Origin: Candidatus Delongbacteria bacterium
GTDB lineage: Bacteria; CAIWAD01
Direction: 5' to 3'
Length of the DNA: 64,000 nucleotides
Assembly (NCBI GenBank): GCA_020634015.1
Contig: JACKCN010000001.1
Location: forward strand, 665,001 to 729,000
Part shown: one piece after another, positions 53,561 to 62,127 of the stretch
Numbering within the stretch: the stretch's first letter is position 1
How the letters are laid out: each line of letters opens with the position of its first letter
Made by a program: the position numbers and the translations under genes
Notes under the pieces: generated by a model
Database searches by the model: none
Told to the model about the DNA's origin: nothing
Seen by the model: the letters and a program-made list of their open reading frames with translations, nothing else

Positions 53561-54147
53561 CAGGCGGTACGGCCCTGGGCGGCCCCGATGCCTGCCAGCA
53601 GCCGGCGGTTGCTGGCGACATAGTCCACGAAGGACCAGGCCGTCCAGAGTGCGGCCACCAGCACCAGCCACCAGGCCGCGCGCTGGATCAGGGCGTCGTT
53701 GAACCATTGCGGGAAGGGGTGCACGAGGATGCGCGCCAGCAGGATCGCGATGATCACGGTGGCCTGGATGATCGCCTTCAGCTTGCCGCTGCCACGGGCG
53801 GCCAGCACCAGCCCTTTGGAGGCGCAGACCGTGCGCAGGGTGCTGACGGCGCTGTCGCGGTAGACGAAGATCAGCACCATCCACCAGGGAATCAGGCCCA
53901 CGCTCATGAAGGCGATGAAGACGGTGATGCGGCTGATCGAGTCGGCCAGCGGATCCAGCAGCTTGCCGAAGTCGGTGACTTCGCCACGGCTGCGCGCGAT
54001 GTGGCCGTCGAATCCATCGGTCAACTCGGACATCACCACGATGGCCAGGGCCGCGACCCGCGCCCAGAATCCTTCCTGCATGAACGCGAGAACGAAGATC
54101 GGGCTCAGGAAGATGCGCGCCGCGGTGAGCTGGTTGGCAAGGGTCAT
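53560..54147 (-). CDS. pgsA: CDP-diacylglycerol-glycerol-3-phosphate 3-phosphatidyltransferase
   Basis: A 195-residue integral membrane enzyme making phosphatidylglycerophosphate. The CDP-alcohol phosphatidyltransferase motif is complete: D-G-x2-A-R-x8-G-x3-D-x3-D, seen as D-G-H-I-A-R then G-K-L-L-D-P-L-A-D. It begins L-A-N-Q-L-T-A-A-R-I, typical of PgsA. About six transmembrane helices. The ATG at 54147 is preferred over an upstream in-frame extension. Coupled to the HAD phosphatase, which could suggest that the HAD enzyme acts on PgsA's phosphorylated product; this is speculative. Confidence 0.93.
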   Translation of the reverse strand: MTLANQLTAARIFLSPIFVLAFMQEGFWARVAALAIVVMSELTDGFDGHIARSRGEVTDFGKLLDPLADSISRITVFIAFMSVGLIPWWMVLIFVYRDSAVSTLRTVCASKGLVLAARGSGKLKAIIQATVIIAILLARILVHPFPQWFNDALIQRAAWWLVLVAALWTAWSFVDYVASNRRLLAGIGAAQGRTA

Positions 54148-54267
54148 GGGGGGTCCCCGCAGTTGTTCGGTGCCTGGCAGCGGTTTCGGAGCCTGTCGGA
54201 ACGCTGGCGAATGTACCATTGCCAAGGCACCCAAACCCGCCAGGCAGTTCCTGGACGGTCCGGCCCG

Positions 54268-56166
54268 CTATTTGTGCTGGCTGTTCCCGTTGATGCCCCG
54301 GTTGCGCAGGCTCACCGGGCGGATCATGTTCTGAGGATCAAGGATGCTGGCGATCTCCTCCTCCGTGACCCAGCCATGCTCGCGCACCAGCTCCGAGACC
54401 GGCCTGCCGGTCTTGAGCGCTTCCTTGGCCACCTGGGTCGAGCGGCTGTAGCCGATGTGCGGCAGCAGGGCCGTGACCAGCCCGATGCTGCCCATCACCA
54501 TCTCGCGGCAATGCTCCTCGTTGGCCGTGATGCCTTCGATGCAGAACTTGCGCAGGGTGGTGAAGGCCCGGGTGAGCATGTCGATGCTCTGGAAGATGTT
54601 GAAGACGATCACCGGCTCCATCACGTTCAGCTGCAGCTGGCCATTTTCCGCCGCCATGGTCACGGTCAGATCGTTGCCCACCACCTGATAGGCGACCTGG
54701 TTGACCACCTCGGGAATCACCGGATTGACCTTGCCCGGCATGATGCTGGAACCGGCGGCGCGCGGCGGCAGATTGATTTCGCCCAGCCCGCAGCGCGGCC
54801 CGGAACTGAGCAGGCGCAGGTCGTTGCAGACCTTGGAGATCTTGATCGCGATCCGGCGCAGGGTGCTGGAAAATGCCTGCAGCGAGCCCGTGTCGCTGCT
54901 GGCCTCGATCATGTCGGGGCTCAGGCGGAAATCCATGCCCGTGACCTTGCGCAGCGCGCGCAGGGCTTCCTGGGGATAGGCCGGGTCGGCGCAGATGCCC
55001 GTGCCGATGGCCGTGCCGCCCAGATTGGTCTCCATGAACTGGCGCGCCGTCTCGCGCACGCGTTCCATGTCCTCCTCGATGCCGTGCGCCCAGGAGAGGA
55101 ATTCCTGCCCCAGGGTCATGGGCACCGCATCCTGCAACTGGGTGCGCCCCATCTTGATCACCCACTCGAACTCACGCGCCTTGTGTTTCAGCGCCACCAC
55201 CAGATCATCCATCGCGTCCAGCATCTGGGGATAACTGAGCAGAATCGCCAGACGGAAGGCCGTGGGGTACACGTCGTTCGTGCTCTGTGACATGTTGACG
55301 TGGTCGTTGGGATGCACACGCTCGTAGTGGCCCTTGGCCTCGCCCAGAATCTCGAGCGCCCGGTTGGCGATGACCTCGTTGGCGTTCATGTTGGTGCTGG
55401 TGCCCGCACCTCCCTGGATCATGTCCACCACGAACTGGTTGTGCAGGTGGCCGTTGAGGATGTCGTCGCAGGCCCGCGTGATCGCTCCCGCGACCTCGGG
55501 TTCAAGCATGTCCAGCTTGAGGTTGGCCAGGGCAGCGGCCTTCTTCACCATCGCCAGCGCCCGGATGAAGTGGGGAAAGTGGCTGATCCGGATGCCCGAG
55601 ATGTCAAAGTTCTCGAGGGCCCGCATGCTCTGCACGCCGTAATACGCGTTCTCGGCAATGCGCATCGGGCCGATCAGGTCGTGCTCCTCGCGCGTCTCAC
55701 CGGTCTGGTAGACCGAGGCCACGCCTTCCTGCCCGCTCGAGGACAGGCCGGCCATCAGGCGCCGGAAGACCACCCGCCCCGCGCGCGAGATCATCTTGGC
55801 CGCGGCCAGCGGGTTCCGTTCCATGTAGGCCAGAAACTGTTCGCGCTCGAGGTACCAGAGCTCACTGTCCTCCACCACCCGGGCCGAGGTGGAATGGGAG
55901 CTCTCGTCCAGCAGACAGGCCTCGCCGAAGTAGTTGCCCTCGCGGTACACCAGCAGCAGCTTGTCCTGGTCGTGTTCGCCGCCCATCACCTGGATCTTGC
56001 CGCTCTGCACGAAGTACACCCGGTGGCGGTGGTCGCCTCCCTGATAGATCGAACTGCCCGCCGGCAGCGATGTGTGCTGGAACTGGGCGGCAATCTCCTT
56101 GAGTTCCGCCTCCTGCAGCACTTCGAAGATCTCATTTGTCTGCAGGCGCTGGATCAGGTAGTTCAC
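54268..56166 (-). CDS. Aspartate ammonia-lyase fused to an N-terminal cyclic-nucleotide-binding domain
   Basis: A 632-residue fusion. Residues about 10-140 are a Crp-type cNMP-binding beta-roll (F-V-Q-S-G-K-I-Q-V, then Y-F-G-E-A-C-L-L-D-E with the phosphate-binding cassette, S-A-R-V-V). Residues about 155-620 are a full aspartase: G-P-M-x-I-x-x-x-A-Y-Y-G-V-Q, G-A-G-T-S-T-N-M-N-x-N-E, M-S-Q-S-T-N-D-V, and G-S-S-I-M-P-G-K-V-N-P near residue 478. The usual DNA-binding Crp helix is absent. The GTG at 56166 has AAGGAG 6 bases upstream. Fumarate/ammonia release may be controlled by a cyclic nucleotide, an inference from the architecture. Confidence 0.9.
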   Translation of the reverse strand: MNYLIQRLQTNEIFEVLQEAELKEIAAQFQHTSLPAGSSIYQGGDHRHRVYFVQSGKIQVMGGEHDQDKLLLVYREGNYFGEACLLDESSHSTSARVVEDSELWYLEREQFLAYMERNPLAAAKMISRAGRVVFRRLMAGLSSSGQEGVASVYQTGETREEHDLIGPMRIAENAYYGVQSMRALENFDISGIRISHFPHFIRALAMVKKAAALANLKLDMLEPEVAGAITRACDDILNGHLHNQFVVDMIQGGAGTSTNMNANEVIANRALEILGEAKGHYERVHPNDHVNMSQSTNDVYPTAFRLAILLSYPQMLDAMDDLVVALKHKAREFEWVIKMGRTQLQDAVPMTLGQEFLSWAHGIEEDMERVRETARQFMETNLGGTAIGTGICADPAYPQEALRALRKVTGMDFRLSPDMIEASSDTGSLQAFSSTLRRIAIKISKVCNDLRLLSSGPRCGLGEINLPPRAAGSSIMPGKVNPVIPEVVNQVAYQVVGNDLTVTMAAENGQLQLNVMEPVIVFNIFQSIDMLTRAFTTLRKFCIEGITANEEHCREMVMGSIGLVTALLPHIGYSRSTQVAKEALKTGRPVSELVREHGWVTEEEIASILDPQNMIRPVSLRNRGINGNSQHK

Positions 56167-56226
56167 TCTGGGCTCCTTGCGGAAACGGACCGTGAGCCGG
56201 TCCGGGGTGGATCATCTCGTCGGCGT

Positions 56227-57561
56227 CTACAGATAGCGCAGGGGCTGGCCCTGGGGCGAGCCCAGGAAGACTCCTTCGCGCCAGACCAGGTTGCCACGCA
56301 GCACGGTGGCCTTCACGCGGCCGCAGAGTTCGCGGCCTTCCCAGGGCGTCCAGCCCGCGCGGCTCTGCAGGTGTTCGGCGCGCACGGCCCAGCGCTCGTC
56401 GGGGTCCACGATCGCCAGATCACCATCGAACCCGCGCGCCAGCCGTCCCTTGCCCAGGACACCGTAGATCCGTGCCGGTCCCTCGCTGTAGAGGCGCACC
56501 AGATCATCCAGTCCCAGTCGGCCGTGACTCACCTGATCCAGCAGCACGGGCAGCACGGTCTCGACCCCGGGCATGCCGCTGGGGCAGTCGGGGTAATCGC
56601 GCGCCTTCTCCTCCAGAGTGTGCGGAGCGTGATCGCTGCCGATGACCGTGATCAGCCCCGAGCGCAGGGCCGCCCAGAGCGCCTTGCCGTGCTCGGCCTC
56701 GCGCACCGGAGGATTCATCTGGGCGTGACTGCCCAGCTCTTCGTAACACCCGGGTGCGGTCATCAGCAGATGCTGGGGAGTGGTTTCCACGGTCACCAGC
56801 GGATTGCCCCGCCAGCGCTCGAGCAGCTCCATTTCCTCGCGGCTGTTGGTGTGCAGCACATGCACGGGCCGCCCACAGGCCAGAGCGGTTTCCACCAGCC
56901 GCTCGACCGCCAGTCGGGCACATTCCGGGTCACGCAGGCGCGTGTGCCAGCGCGGATGATCGGCCTGCTTGCCATGCAGGGCCTTCAGTTCCAGCAGGCG
57001 CGCATTGTCCTCGGCGTGCACGGCCACCCGACGTGTGCCGTGAGCCAGCACGGTGCGCAGGTCCTCGGCATTGTCCACCAGCAGGCTGCCCGTGGACGAC
57101 CCCATGAAGATCTTGACCCCCGCGCAGCCCGGCAGCCGTTCCAGCTGTCCCAGCTCGCGCGCATTGTCCGCCGTGGCGCCCATGAAAAAAGCGAAGTCGG
57201 CCCAGCTGCTGGCGCGCGCCCGTTCAATCTTGTCCGCCAGACTGGCCGCATCCACGGTGGCCGGCCGCGTGTTGGGCATTTCCATGTAGGAGGTGACCCC
57301 GCCAGCGATCGCCGCCCGGCTGCCGCTGCCCAGGTCTTCCTTGTGGGTCAGCCCCGGCTCGCGAAAGTGCACCTGGCTGTCCAGCATGCCCGGCAGCACC
57401 ACCAGCCCGTCCAGATCGAGGCTCTCCTCGTCCGCCGCCGCCTTCAGCCCGCTGCCCAGTTCCACGATGCGCCCCGCGCGGATCCGCAGGTCCCTCAAGG
57501 GCAGATCGCCCTCCTGGAATACCCGCCCACCCCGCACCAGCAGGTTGCCCGCCTTGTCCAT
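56227..57561 (-). CDS. pyrC: Dihydroorotase, Bacteroidota-like type
   Basis: A 444-residue amidohydrolase of pyrimidine synthesis, closing carbamoyl aspartate to dihydroorotate. The first metal loop reads D-S-Q-V-H-F-R-E-P-G-L-T-H-K-E-D-L; Gln replaces the first His of the usual H-x-H, as is normal in Bacteroidota homologues. Further motifs are E-M-P-N-T, V-K-I-F-M-G-S-S-T-G, V-H-V-L-H-T and G-S-D-H-A-P-H-T. The ATG at 57561 follows GGGAGACGAG; an open upstream extension of the frame is not coding. A stand-alone gene 60 bases before the aspartase gene. Confidence 0.92.
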   Translation of the reverse strand: MDKAGNLLVRGGRVFQEGDLPLRDLRIRAGRIVELGSGLKAAADEESLDLDGLVVLPGMLDSQVHFREPGLTHKEDLGSGSRAAIAGGVTSYMEMPNTRPATVDAASLADKIERARASSWADFAFFMGATADNARELGQLERLPGCAGVKIFMGSSTGSLLVDNAEDLRTVLAHGTRRVAVHAEDNARLLELKALHGKQADHPRWHTRLRDPECARLAVERLVETALACGRPVHVLHTNSREEMELLERWRGNPLVTVETTPQHLLMTAPGCYEELGSHAQMNPPVREAEHGKALWAALRSGLITVIGSDHAPHTLEEKARDYPDCPSGMPGVETVLPVLLDQVSHGRLGLDDLVRLYSEGPARIYGVLGKGRLARGFDGDLAIVDPDERWAVRAEHLQSRAGWTPWEGRELCGRVKATVLRGNLVWREGVFLGSPQGQPLRYL

Positions 57562-57652
57562 GCTCGTCTCCCGGATTCGCCGCCCCGCGCTCCTCGGCAG
57601 GGCCGCCTGTGGCCGTGTGGGTCCCGCTTTGCTCCACGGGACCGTGGAAAGT

Positions 57653-57681
57653 AAAAAAGCCCCGGACAGGTTGCCCGGGGC
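57653..57681 (-). terminator. Rho-independent terminator of the glyoxalase-fold gene
   Basis: A 7-bp stem GCCCCGG / CCGGGGC (57659-57665 with 57675-57681); in the leftward direction it is followed by six T's. It separates the glyoxalase-fold gene from pyrC. Confidence 0.88.
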
Positions 57682-57835
57682 GATTGGGGGTCGAGGGGAT
57701 GGAGTGAACTGACAGCAGCTGTTTCCGGGCCCCTTTCGAAGCTCCGCGAGTTTCTCCTGAATCGGCGGATGCACCGGTTCAGCTGCGGGCCGCGCAGCGG
57801 GGCGTCTGCTGCAACCGGCTGCGCGAGGCACTGGC

Positions 57836-58240
57836 TCAGGCGGTCTTGTTGGCCGGGTCCCAGAGTCGGGGCTCCCAGAGCTCGACCTTGTTGCCGTCGG
57901 GGTCCATGATCCAGGCGAAGGTGCCGTTCTCGTGTGACTCGGGTCCCTGGATGATCTCCACGCCGCCCGCGCGCAGCTGCTCCAGCATGTCGGCCATGTC
58001 GTCAACACGGTAGTTGATCATGAAGCTGGATTGGCTGGGGCTGAACCACTGGCTGTCCTTCTCGGCCACATGCCACACGGTCAGCCCGCCATCGTCGGCC
58101 TTGTCGTCCGGCCAGCGCAAAATGGCACCGCCCCAGTCTTCCAGAGCCAGGCCCAGATGTGTTCTGTACCACGCAGCCAACGCGGCGTGGTCGCCCGTGC
58201 TCTTCAGGAACACGCCGCCGATTCCGGTGACCTTCGCCAT
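57836..58240 (-). CDS. Glyoxalase/VOC-superfamily protein
   Basis: A 134-residue protein with paired beta-alpha-beta-beta-beta modules. The first half has F-L-K-S-T-G-D-H-A-A-L-A-A-W-Y-R-T-H-L-G-L; the second ends with F-A-W-I-M-D-P-D-G-N-K-V-E-L-W-E, the VOC metal-glutamate signature. Typical for small bleomycin-resistance/lyase-like members of unknown substrate. The ATG at 58240 has GGGAGGG 7 bases upstream. Confidence 0.92.
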   Translation of the reverse strand: MAKVTGIGGVFLKSTGDHAALAAWYRTHLGLALEDWGGAILRWPDDKADDGGLTVWHVAEKDSQWFSPSQSSFMINYRVDDMADMLEQLRAGGVEIIQGPESHENGTFAWIMDPDGNKVELWEPRLWDPANKTA

Positions 58241-58317
58241 CCTTGCCCTCCCTGCATTCAATCGGTTTCGGTCAGGTTCCACCAGCCATGTGAGATTCCG
58301 GACACATCGCGGAAGTG

Positions 58318-58785
58318 TCAGGTGTCCTGGCCACCGCTCAGGGACCTGGTGAAGCACACCACCCGTTCCGTTTCCTCAAAGCCAAGCGCAAGATGCATGG
58401 CATGGCTGAGGCTGTTCGAGAGCTCGGCATCCGAGGCCAGTTCGATGACACCGCGCGCACGGGCCCAGGCGATCACCGCATCCACCAGACTGCGGGCGAC
58501 TCCGGTCCGACGAGCCGCTTCATCCACGAAGATTCCCTCGAGAAAGGCGACCGGCGAGCTGGACGTGCCATTCACGTAATCGTGACGCAAGGACACCTCG
58601 GCGAAGCCCGTTGGCTGGCCGTCTTCGGTCAGGGCGATGAACTGGCCATACCGGGCGGGATCGGCCAGAAACTGCTCCATCTCGGCACGATGCTCGGCTT
58701 CGCTGTGATCGGGCCAGAGACGATCCCGCAGAACGAACCACGCATCACAATGGGCTCTGGCAATCGCATGGACCACGACGCTCAC
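58318..58785 (-). CDS. AAC(6')-like aminoglycoside N-acetyltransferase
   Basis: A 155-residue GNAT enzyme. Its core follows the AAC(6')-Iy/Iz-type pattern closely: L-R-D-R-L-W-P-D-H, G-F-A-E-V-S-L-R-H-D-Y-V-N-G, S-S-P-V-A-F-L-E-G-I-F-V, the acetyl-CoA loop R-R-T-G-V-A-R, L-A-S-D-A and A-L-G-F-E-E-T-E-R-V. Family members acetylate the 6'-amine of aminoglycosides; chromosomal copies may have other natural substrates. GTG start directly after the DUF4340 stop. No mobile element is nearby. Confidence 0.85.
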   Translation of the reverse strand: MSVVVHAIARAHCDAWFVLRDRLWPDHSEAEHRAEMEQFLADPARYGQFIALTEDGQPTGFAEVSLRHDYVNGTSSSPVAFLEGIFVDEAARRTGVARSLVDAVIAWARARGVIELASDAELSNSLSHAMHLALGFEETERVVCFTRSLSGGQDT

Positions 58786-59730
58786 CTACTTCTGCAGCAA
58801 CTCCGCCGGATCCTTCTTGTAAGGGTCCAGACTGCCCGAGTAGGTTTCGTACCAGCTGTCCTGGCCGGAGACCCGACAGAGCAGCCGGTTCTCGGCCTTG
58901 GGGCTGCGGTACCAGGCCACCGTGTGCTGGCCGCCGCCGGCATCGCTGAAACTGGCACTCAGCTCGGGGCTGGCCATGTCGACTCCGGCGACCAGGGAAT
59001 CGGGCGCCAGATCCGTGACACGGAAGCGGGCCACCCCGGAGAGCAGGCTCTTGAACGCACTCTCGTTGAGCGGGCTCTCCGCGAAGCGCATGCTGCCATT
59101 GGCCTTGAAGGCCTCGCCCACCCAGAGGCTGTCGGCCCAGCGGTAGTGTTCGCGTGAGCCGTCGGCGTGAGTCAGACTGAGCTCGCGCAGGGTGTCGGGG
59201 TTCATGTTGAACAACTGCTTCTGCAGCCAGATCGACCGCCGCGGGGCGAAGCGGCTGCCCAGATTGCTGGCGGTGCGGTAGACGGGTTCCTTGCCTTCCA
59301 GCCGGGCAAAGCCGTTGCTGAAGTCGGCCGAGCCCTTGCCGAAGCGTGCATCCAGCACGGTCTTCGCGCCCTGGCGCAGTTCGACGAAGCGGGCATTGTC
59401 GGCGTCCAGGCCGAAGCGTGTGTCATCCACCAGATCCTTGTTGTCACTGGTGCGGGCAATCACGTCAATCTTCTGGCACTGCTGCAGCACACGGCCCACC
59501 TGGGCCGGGTCGGCCGGGTGGCGCGGGCTGCCGTCGATGAACCAGTCCTCGCCCGACTTGACCAGCGTGATCGAATCGGCCTTGAACACGATGTGCATGT
59601 AATCCACGGCCGCGGAGTCCACGGCGCCCAGGGTATCGGGGTAATTCTTCGCGGGGGGCAGGATGCGGGGCACGAAGATCGCGGCCAACAGCACCACCAG
59701 CACCACACCCAGGATCAGATTCTTCTTCAT
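58786..59730 (-). CDS. DUF4340-domain membrane-anchored protein
   Basis: A 314-residue protein with one N-terminal transmembrane helix (about 5-24) and a repeated strand-rich outer region. DUF4340 signs are I-T-L-V-K-S-G-E-D-W-F-I-D, P-A-D-P-A-Q-V, T-R-F-G-L-D and R-S-I-W-L-Q-K. Such genes regularly follow GldF/GldG-like ABC transporter genes, as here, so it is probably an accessory of that complex. AAGGA precedes the ATG at 59730. Confidence 0.9.
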   Translation of the reverse strand: MKKNLILGVVLVVLLAAIFVPRILPPAKNYPDTLGAVDSAAVDYMHIVFKADSITLVKSGEDWFIDGSPRHPADPAQVGRVLQQCQKIDVIARTSDNKDLVDDTRFGLDADNARFVELRQGAKTVLDARFGKGSADFSNGFARLEGKEPVYRTASNLGSRFAPRRSIWLQKQLFNMNPDTLRELSLTHADGSREHYRWADSLWVGEAFKANGSMRFAESPLNESAFKSLLSGVARFRVTDLAPDSLVAGVDMASPELSASFSDAGGGQHTVAWYRSPKAENRLLCRVSGQDSWYETYSGSLDPYKKDPAELLQK

Positions 59731-59788
59731 GAGTCCTTTCCTGCCAACTCGTGAGTATCGTCTGCATTCTTGCGGGTCGGGGCCAGCC

Positions 59789-61408
59789 TCAGGCCAGCCC
59801 GGCCCGCCGACGCCGCGCCATCCAGCGCACCAGCCCGAAGAGGATGAAGATCACGGGCACGGCCAGGATGTTGAACCACTTGATCAACTTGCGCGTGCCC
59901 GGCTCCAGCTCCACCAGCGGCCTGCTGGTGATGGTCTTGCTGCGGATGCTGATCAGCCCTTCGTCCTGGCTCAGCCAGTCGACGATGTTCTGCACCAGCG
60001 CCAGATTGTCGCCCTGCTGTGAATAGGAGTCCTGCACGAAATCGCCATCGGCCATCACGGCCAGCGAGGTGGGCGCTCCCGCGTCCAGACGGCCGGCAGC
60101 GTCGGCACCTTCGGGCAGGGCCCGCCCCGCGAAGTACGAGGAGAAACTGCCTTCCACGGTGGCACCAATCAGCTGGGGTCCGGCATTGAAGCGGCTGGCC
60201 AGAATCTCGGGAGTCAATTGCTGCACGGGTTCGAGGTCGAAGTTCGGTCCGCGCTGCACTTCGGTGTTCGCGCTGGTGCTCACCAGTGGGCGGATCACGG
60301 CACCCGCGCTGCGAGCCGCCGCGAAGGCCGTCGTATCCAGACTGGAGGCCCAGGCCACCAGGGTGGATTCCAGCTTGCGACTCACGGGATGCTCGTCATC
60401 GAAGCCGCGCAGCTCCACGAACAGCGGGTAGCGCATCTGGATGCCGAAGAGCGCGGCCAGCGGATTGCCGCCGCCCTGCTGGCGCACGGTCACCGCGCCG
60501 CAATTGCGATCGCCCACCAGATCCTGCTCGATCTTCACTCCGAAGTGGGCCAGAAAGTCGTCCGTGTTCAGTTCCAGTGGCTGGGCCTGGCGGGTGGCGA
60601 TGTCCACCGCATAGCGATCGGCGAAGTACGCCAGTCGGCCACCGCGCATCAGGAACTGGTCCAGATTGTACAGCTCCAGTTCGCTGACCGGCTCCTGGGG
60701 CGCCACCCAGACCAGAGTGTGGATCGCCGGATCGACGGGCGTGTCCAGCCGTGTCTCCTCCACCGTGTAGGTCTCGCGCAGCAATTGGGTCAGCGTGCTG
60801 ATCGAGGGGCCAGAGGGAGCACGGCGCTGCTGGGCCATGGGGTCGGGCTCCATGCCCGGCTCGCCGTGGCCCTGGATCACGCCCACCTTCACCAGTTCCG
60901 GGCTGCTGAGCCGGCGGATGGTGCTGGTCATGGTGTACTCCAGCCCGTTGACGTCGCCCAGGAAGGGCAAGGTTTCCTTGCGGTCGCCGGCCAGAAAGCT
61001 CATGCCCATGTAGACCAGGCGCACGCTGATCTGGTCGTTCTCGACCACCTGGGCCTGCACGGGCTGTACACCCGCCTTGCGGGCCTCGGCGTCGAAGTTC
61101 TCCTTGTCGTGGGGGTCCACCATCTCGAACTGCAGATTGCCGTGGCTCCAGGCCCGGTAATCCTCGAGCATGTCCTTGATGTAGGTGCGGTTCTGGTTGT
61201 ACTGGGGCCCCACGTCCTCGCTGAAGTAGACCTTCACCAGCAGAGGATCTTCCAGTTCGCGCACCACTTGACGGCTGTAGTCCGAAAGGGTGAAGATCTT
61301 GCCTTCGCTCAGGTCGGCACGGCCGAAGTACAACTGGGCGGCCCCGTTGAGGGCGACCAGCACGGCCAGCACCAGCAGCAGATTGCTGCGGTTCTTCGTG
61401 TTCGTCAT
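59789..61408 (-). CDS. GldG-like ABC-transporter auxiliary protein
   Basis: A 539-residue protein with transmembrane helices at both ends (about 8-27 and 510-530) and a large outer domain of the GldG / uncharacterised ABC-transport type: L-S-E-G-K-I-F-T-L-S-D-Y-S, L-L-V-K-V-Y-F-S-E-D, V-G-V-I-Q-G-H-G-E-P, and M-R-G-G-R-L-A-Y-F. In Flavobacterium, GldA, GldF and GldG are needed for gliding; in other FCB bacteria the set is widespread without a proved substrate. AGGAGG stands 5 bases before the ATG at 61408. Confidence 0.9.
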   Translation of the reverse strand: MTNTKNRSNLLLVLAVLVALNGAAQLYFGRADLSEGKIFTLSDYSRQVVRELEDPLLVKVYFSEDVGPQYNQNRTYIKDMLEDYRAWSHGNLQFEMVDPHDKENFDAEARKAGVQPVQAQVVENDQISVRLVYMGMSFLAGDRKETLPFLGDVNGLEYTMTSTIRRLSSPELVKVGVIQGHGEPGMEPDPMAQQRRAPSGPSISTLTQLLRETYTVEETRLDTPVDPAIHTLVWVAPQEPVSELELYNLDQFLMRGGRLAYFADRYAVDIATRQAQPLELNTDDFLAHFGVKIEQDLVGDRNCGAVTVRQQGGGNPLAALFGIQMRYPLFVELRGFDDEHPVSRKLESTLVAWASSLDTTAFAAARSAGAVIRPLVSTSANTEVQRGPNFDLEPVQQLTPEILASRFNAGPQLIGATVEGSFSSYFAGRALPEGADAAGRLDAGAPTSLAVMADGDFVQDSYSQQGDNLALVQNIVDWLSQDEGLISIRSKTITSRPLVELEPGTRKLIKWFNILAVPVIFILFGLVRWMARRRRAGLA

Positions 61409-61416
61409 CGCTCCTC

Positions 61417-62127
61417 CTAGTTCCACTTGCGCCGGGACAGGCTGCGGGAAGCCAGCAGCACGCCCAGCGCGATCAGGCTGAAGTAGTAGATCAGGTCACG
61501 CGTGTCCACCACGCCCCGGATCATGCTGTGGTAATGGGCATCGATCGAGAGGAACTCGAAGAAGCCCACCAGCGCCGTGGGAACGAAGAAGAGCACCTTG
61601 TCCATCAGGAACAGGCCCAGGGTGAAGGCAATGCCCAGCACGAAGCCGACGAACTGGTTGTCGGTCAGACTGGAGGCGTACATGCCCACGGCCGTATACG
61701 CCGCGCCCATCAGGATCATGCCCAGATAGCCGGTGAAGGCCACGCCGCCGTCCAGATTTCCCAGCCAGGCCACGGTGATCGTGTAGGTCAGGGTGCCGGC
61801 CACGGCCACCATCAGCAGGCTGAGCGCAGCCAGATACTTGCCCAGGATCAGCTGCAGATCGGTGACCGGATAGGTCACCAGCAATTCGAGGGTGCCGTTG
61901 CGCTTTTCTTCCGAGATCAGCCGCATGGTCAGCGCCGGGGCGAAGAACACGAAGAGCAGCGGAATCAGTTCCAGGGCCCCGCGAATGTCGGCCTGTCCGG
62001 CCAGGAAGAAACTTGAGAAGAAGAACCAGCCCGTGAGCAGCAGGAACACACTGATGAACATGTAGGCCATCGGGCTGTTGAAGTAGGCCTGCAGTTCGCG
62101 TCGGTAAATGGCGGTCATCGCGTTCAC
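61417..62127 (-). CDS. ABC-2 type permease, GldF-like
   Basis: A 236-residue permease with six transmembrane helices. It begins Y-R-R-E-L-Q-A-Y-F-N-S-P-M-A-Y, the standard start of GldF/NosY-like permeases, and carries M-R-L-I-S-E-E-K-R-N-G-T-L-E-L-L-V-T-Y-P-V-T. Start is GTG at 62127, overlapping the ATPase stop by 4 bases; the ATG at 62118 is an alternative. It forms the channel of the transporter with the ATPase upstream. Confidence 0.92.
   Translation of the reverse strand: MNAMTAIYRRELQAYFNSPMAYMFISVFLLLTGWFFFSSFFLAGQADIRGALELIPLLFVFFAPALTMRLISEEKRNGTLELLVTYPVTDLQLILGKYLAALSLLMVAVAGTLTYTITVAWLGNLDGGVAFTGYLGMILMGAAYTAVGMYASSLTDNQFVGFVLGIAFTLGLFLMDKVLFFVPTALVGFFEFLSIDAHYHSMIRGVVDTRDLIYYFSLIALGVLLASRSLSRRKWN

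Noticed and set aside
56227..57561. Loss of a metal ligand (Q-V-H instead of H-V-H) in dihydroorotase
   Set aside because: The same D-x-Q-V-H-F-R-E-P-G loop is normal for Bacteroidota-type enzymes, so the gene is treated as functional.
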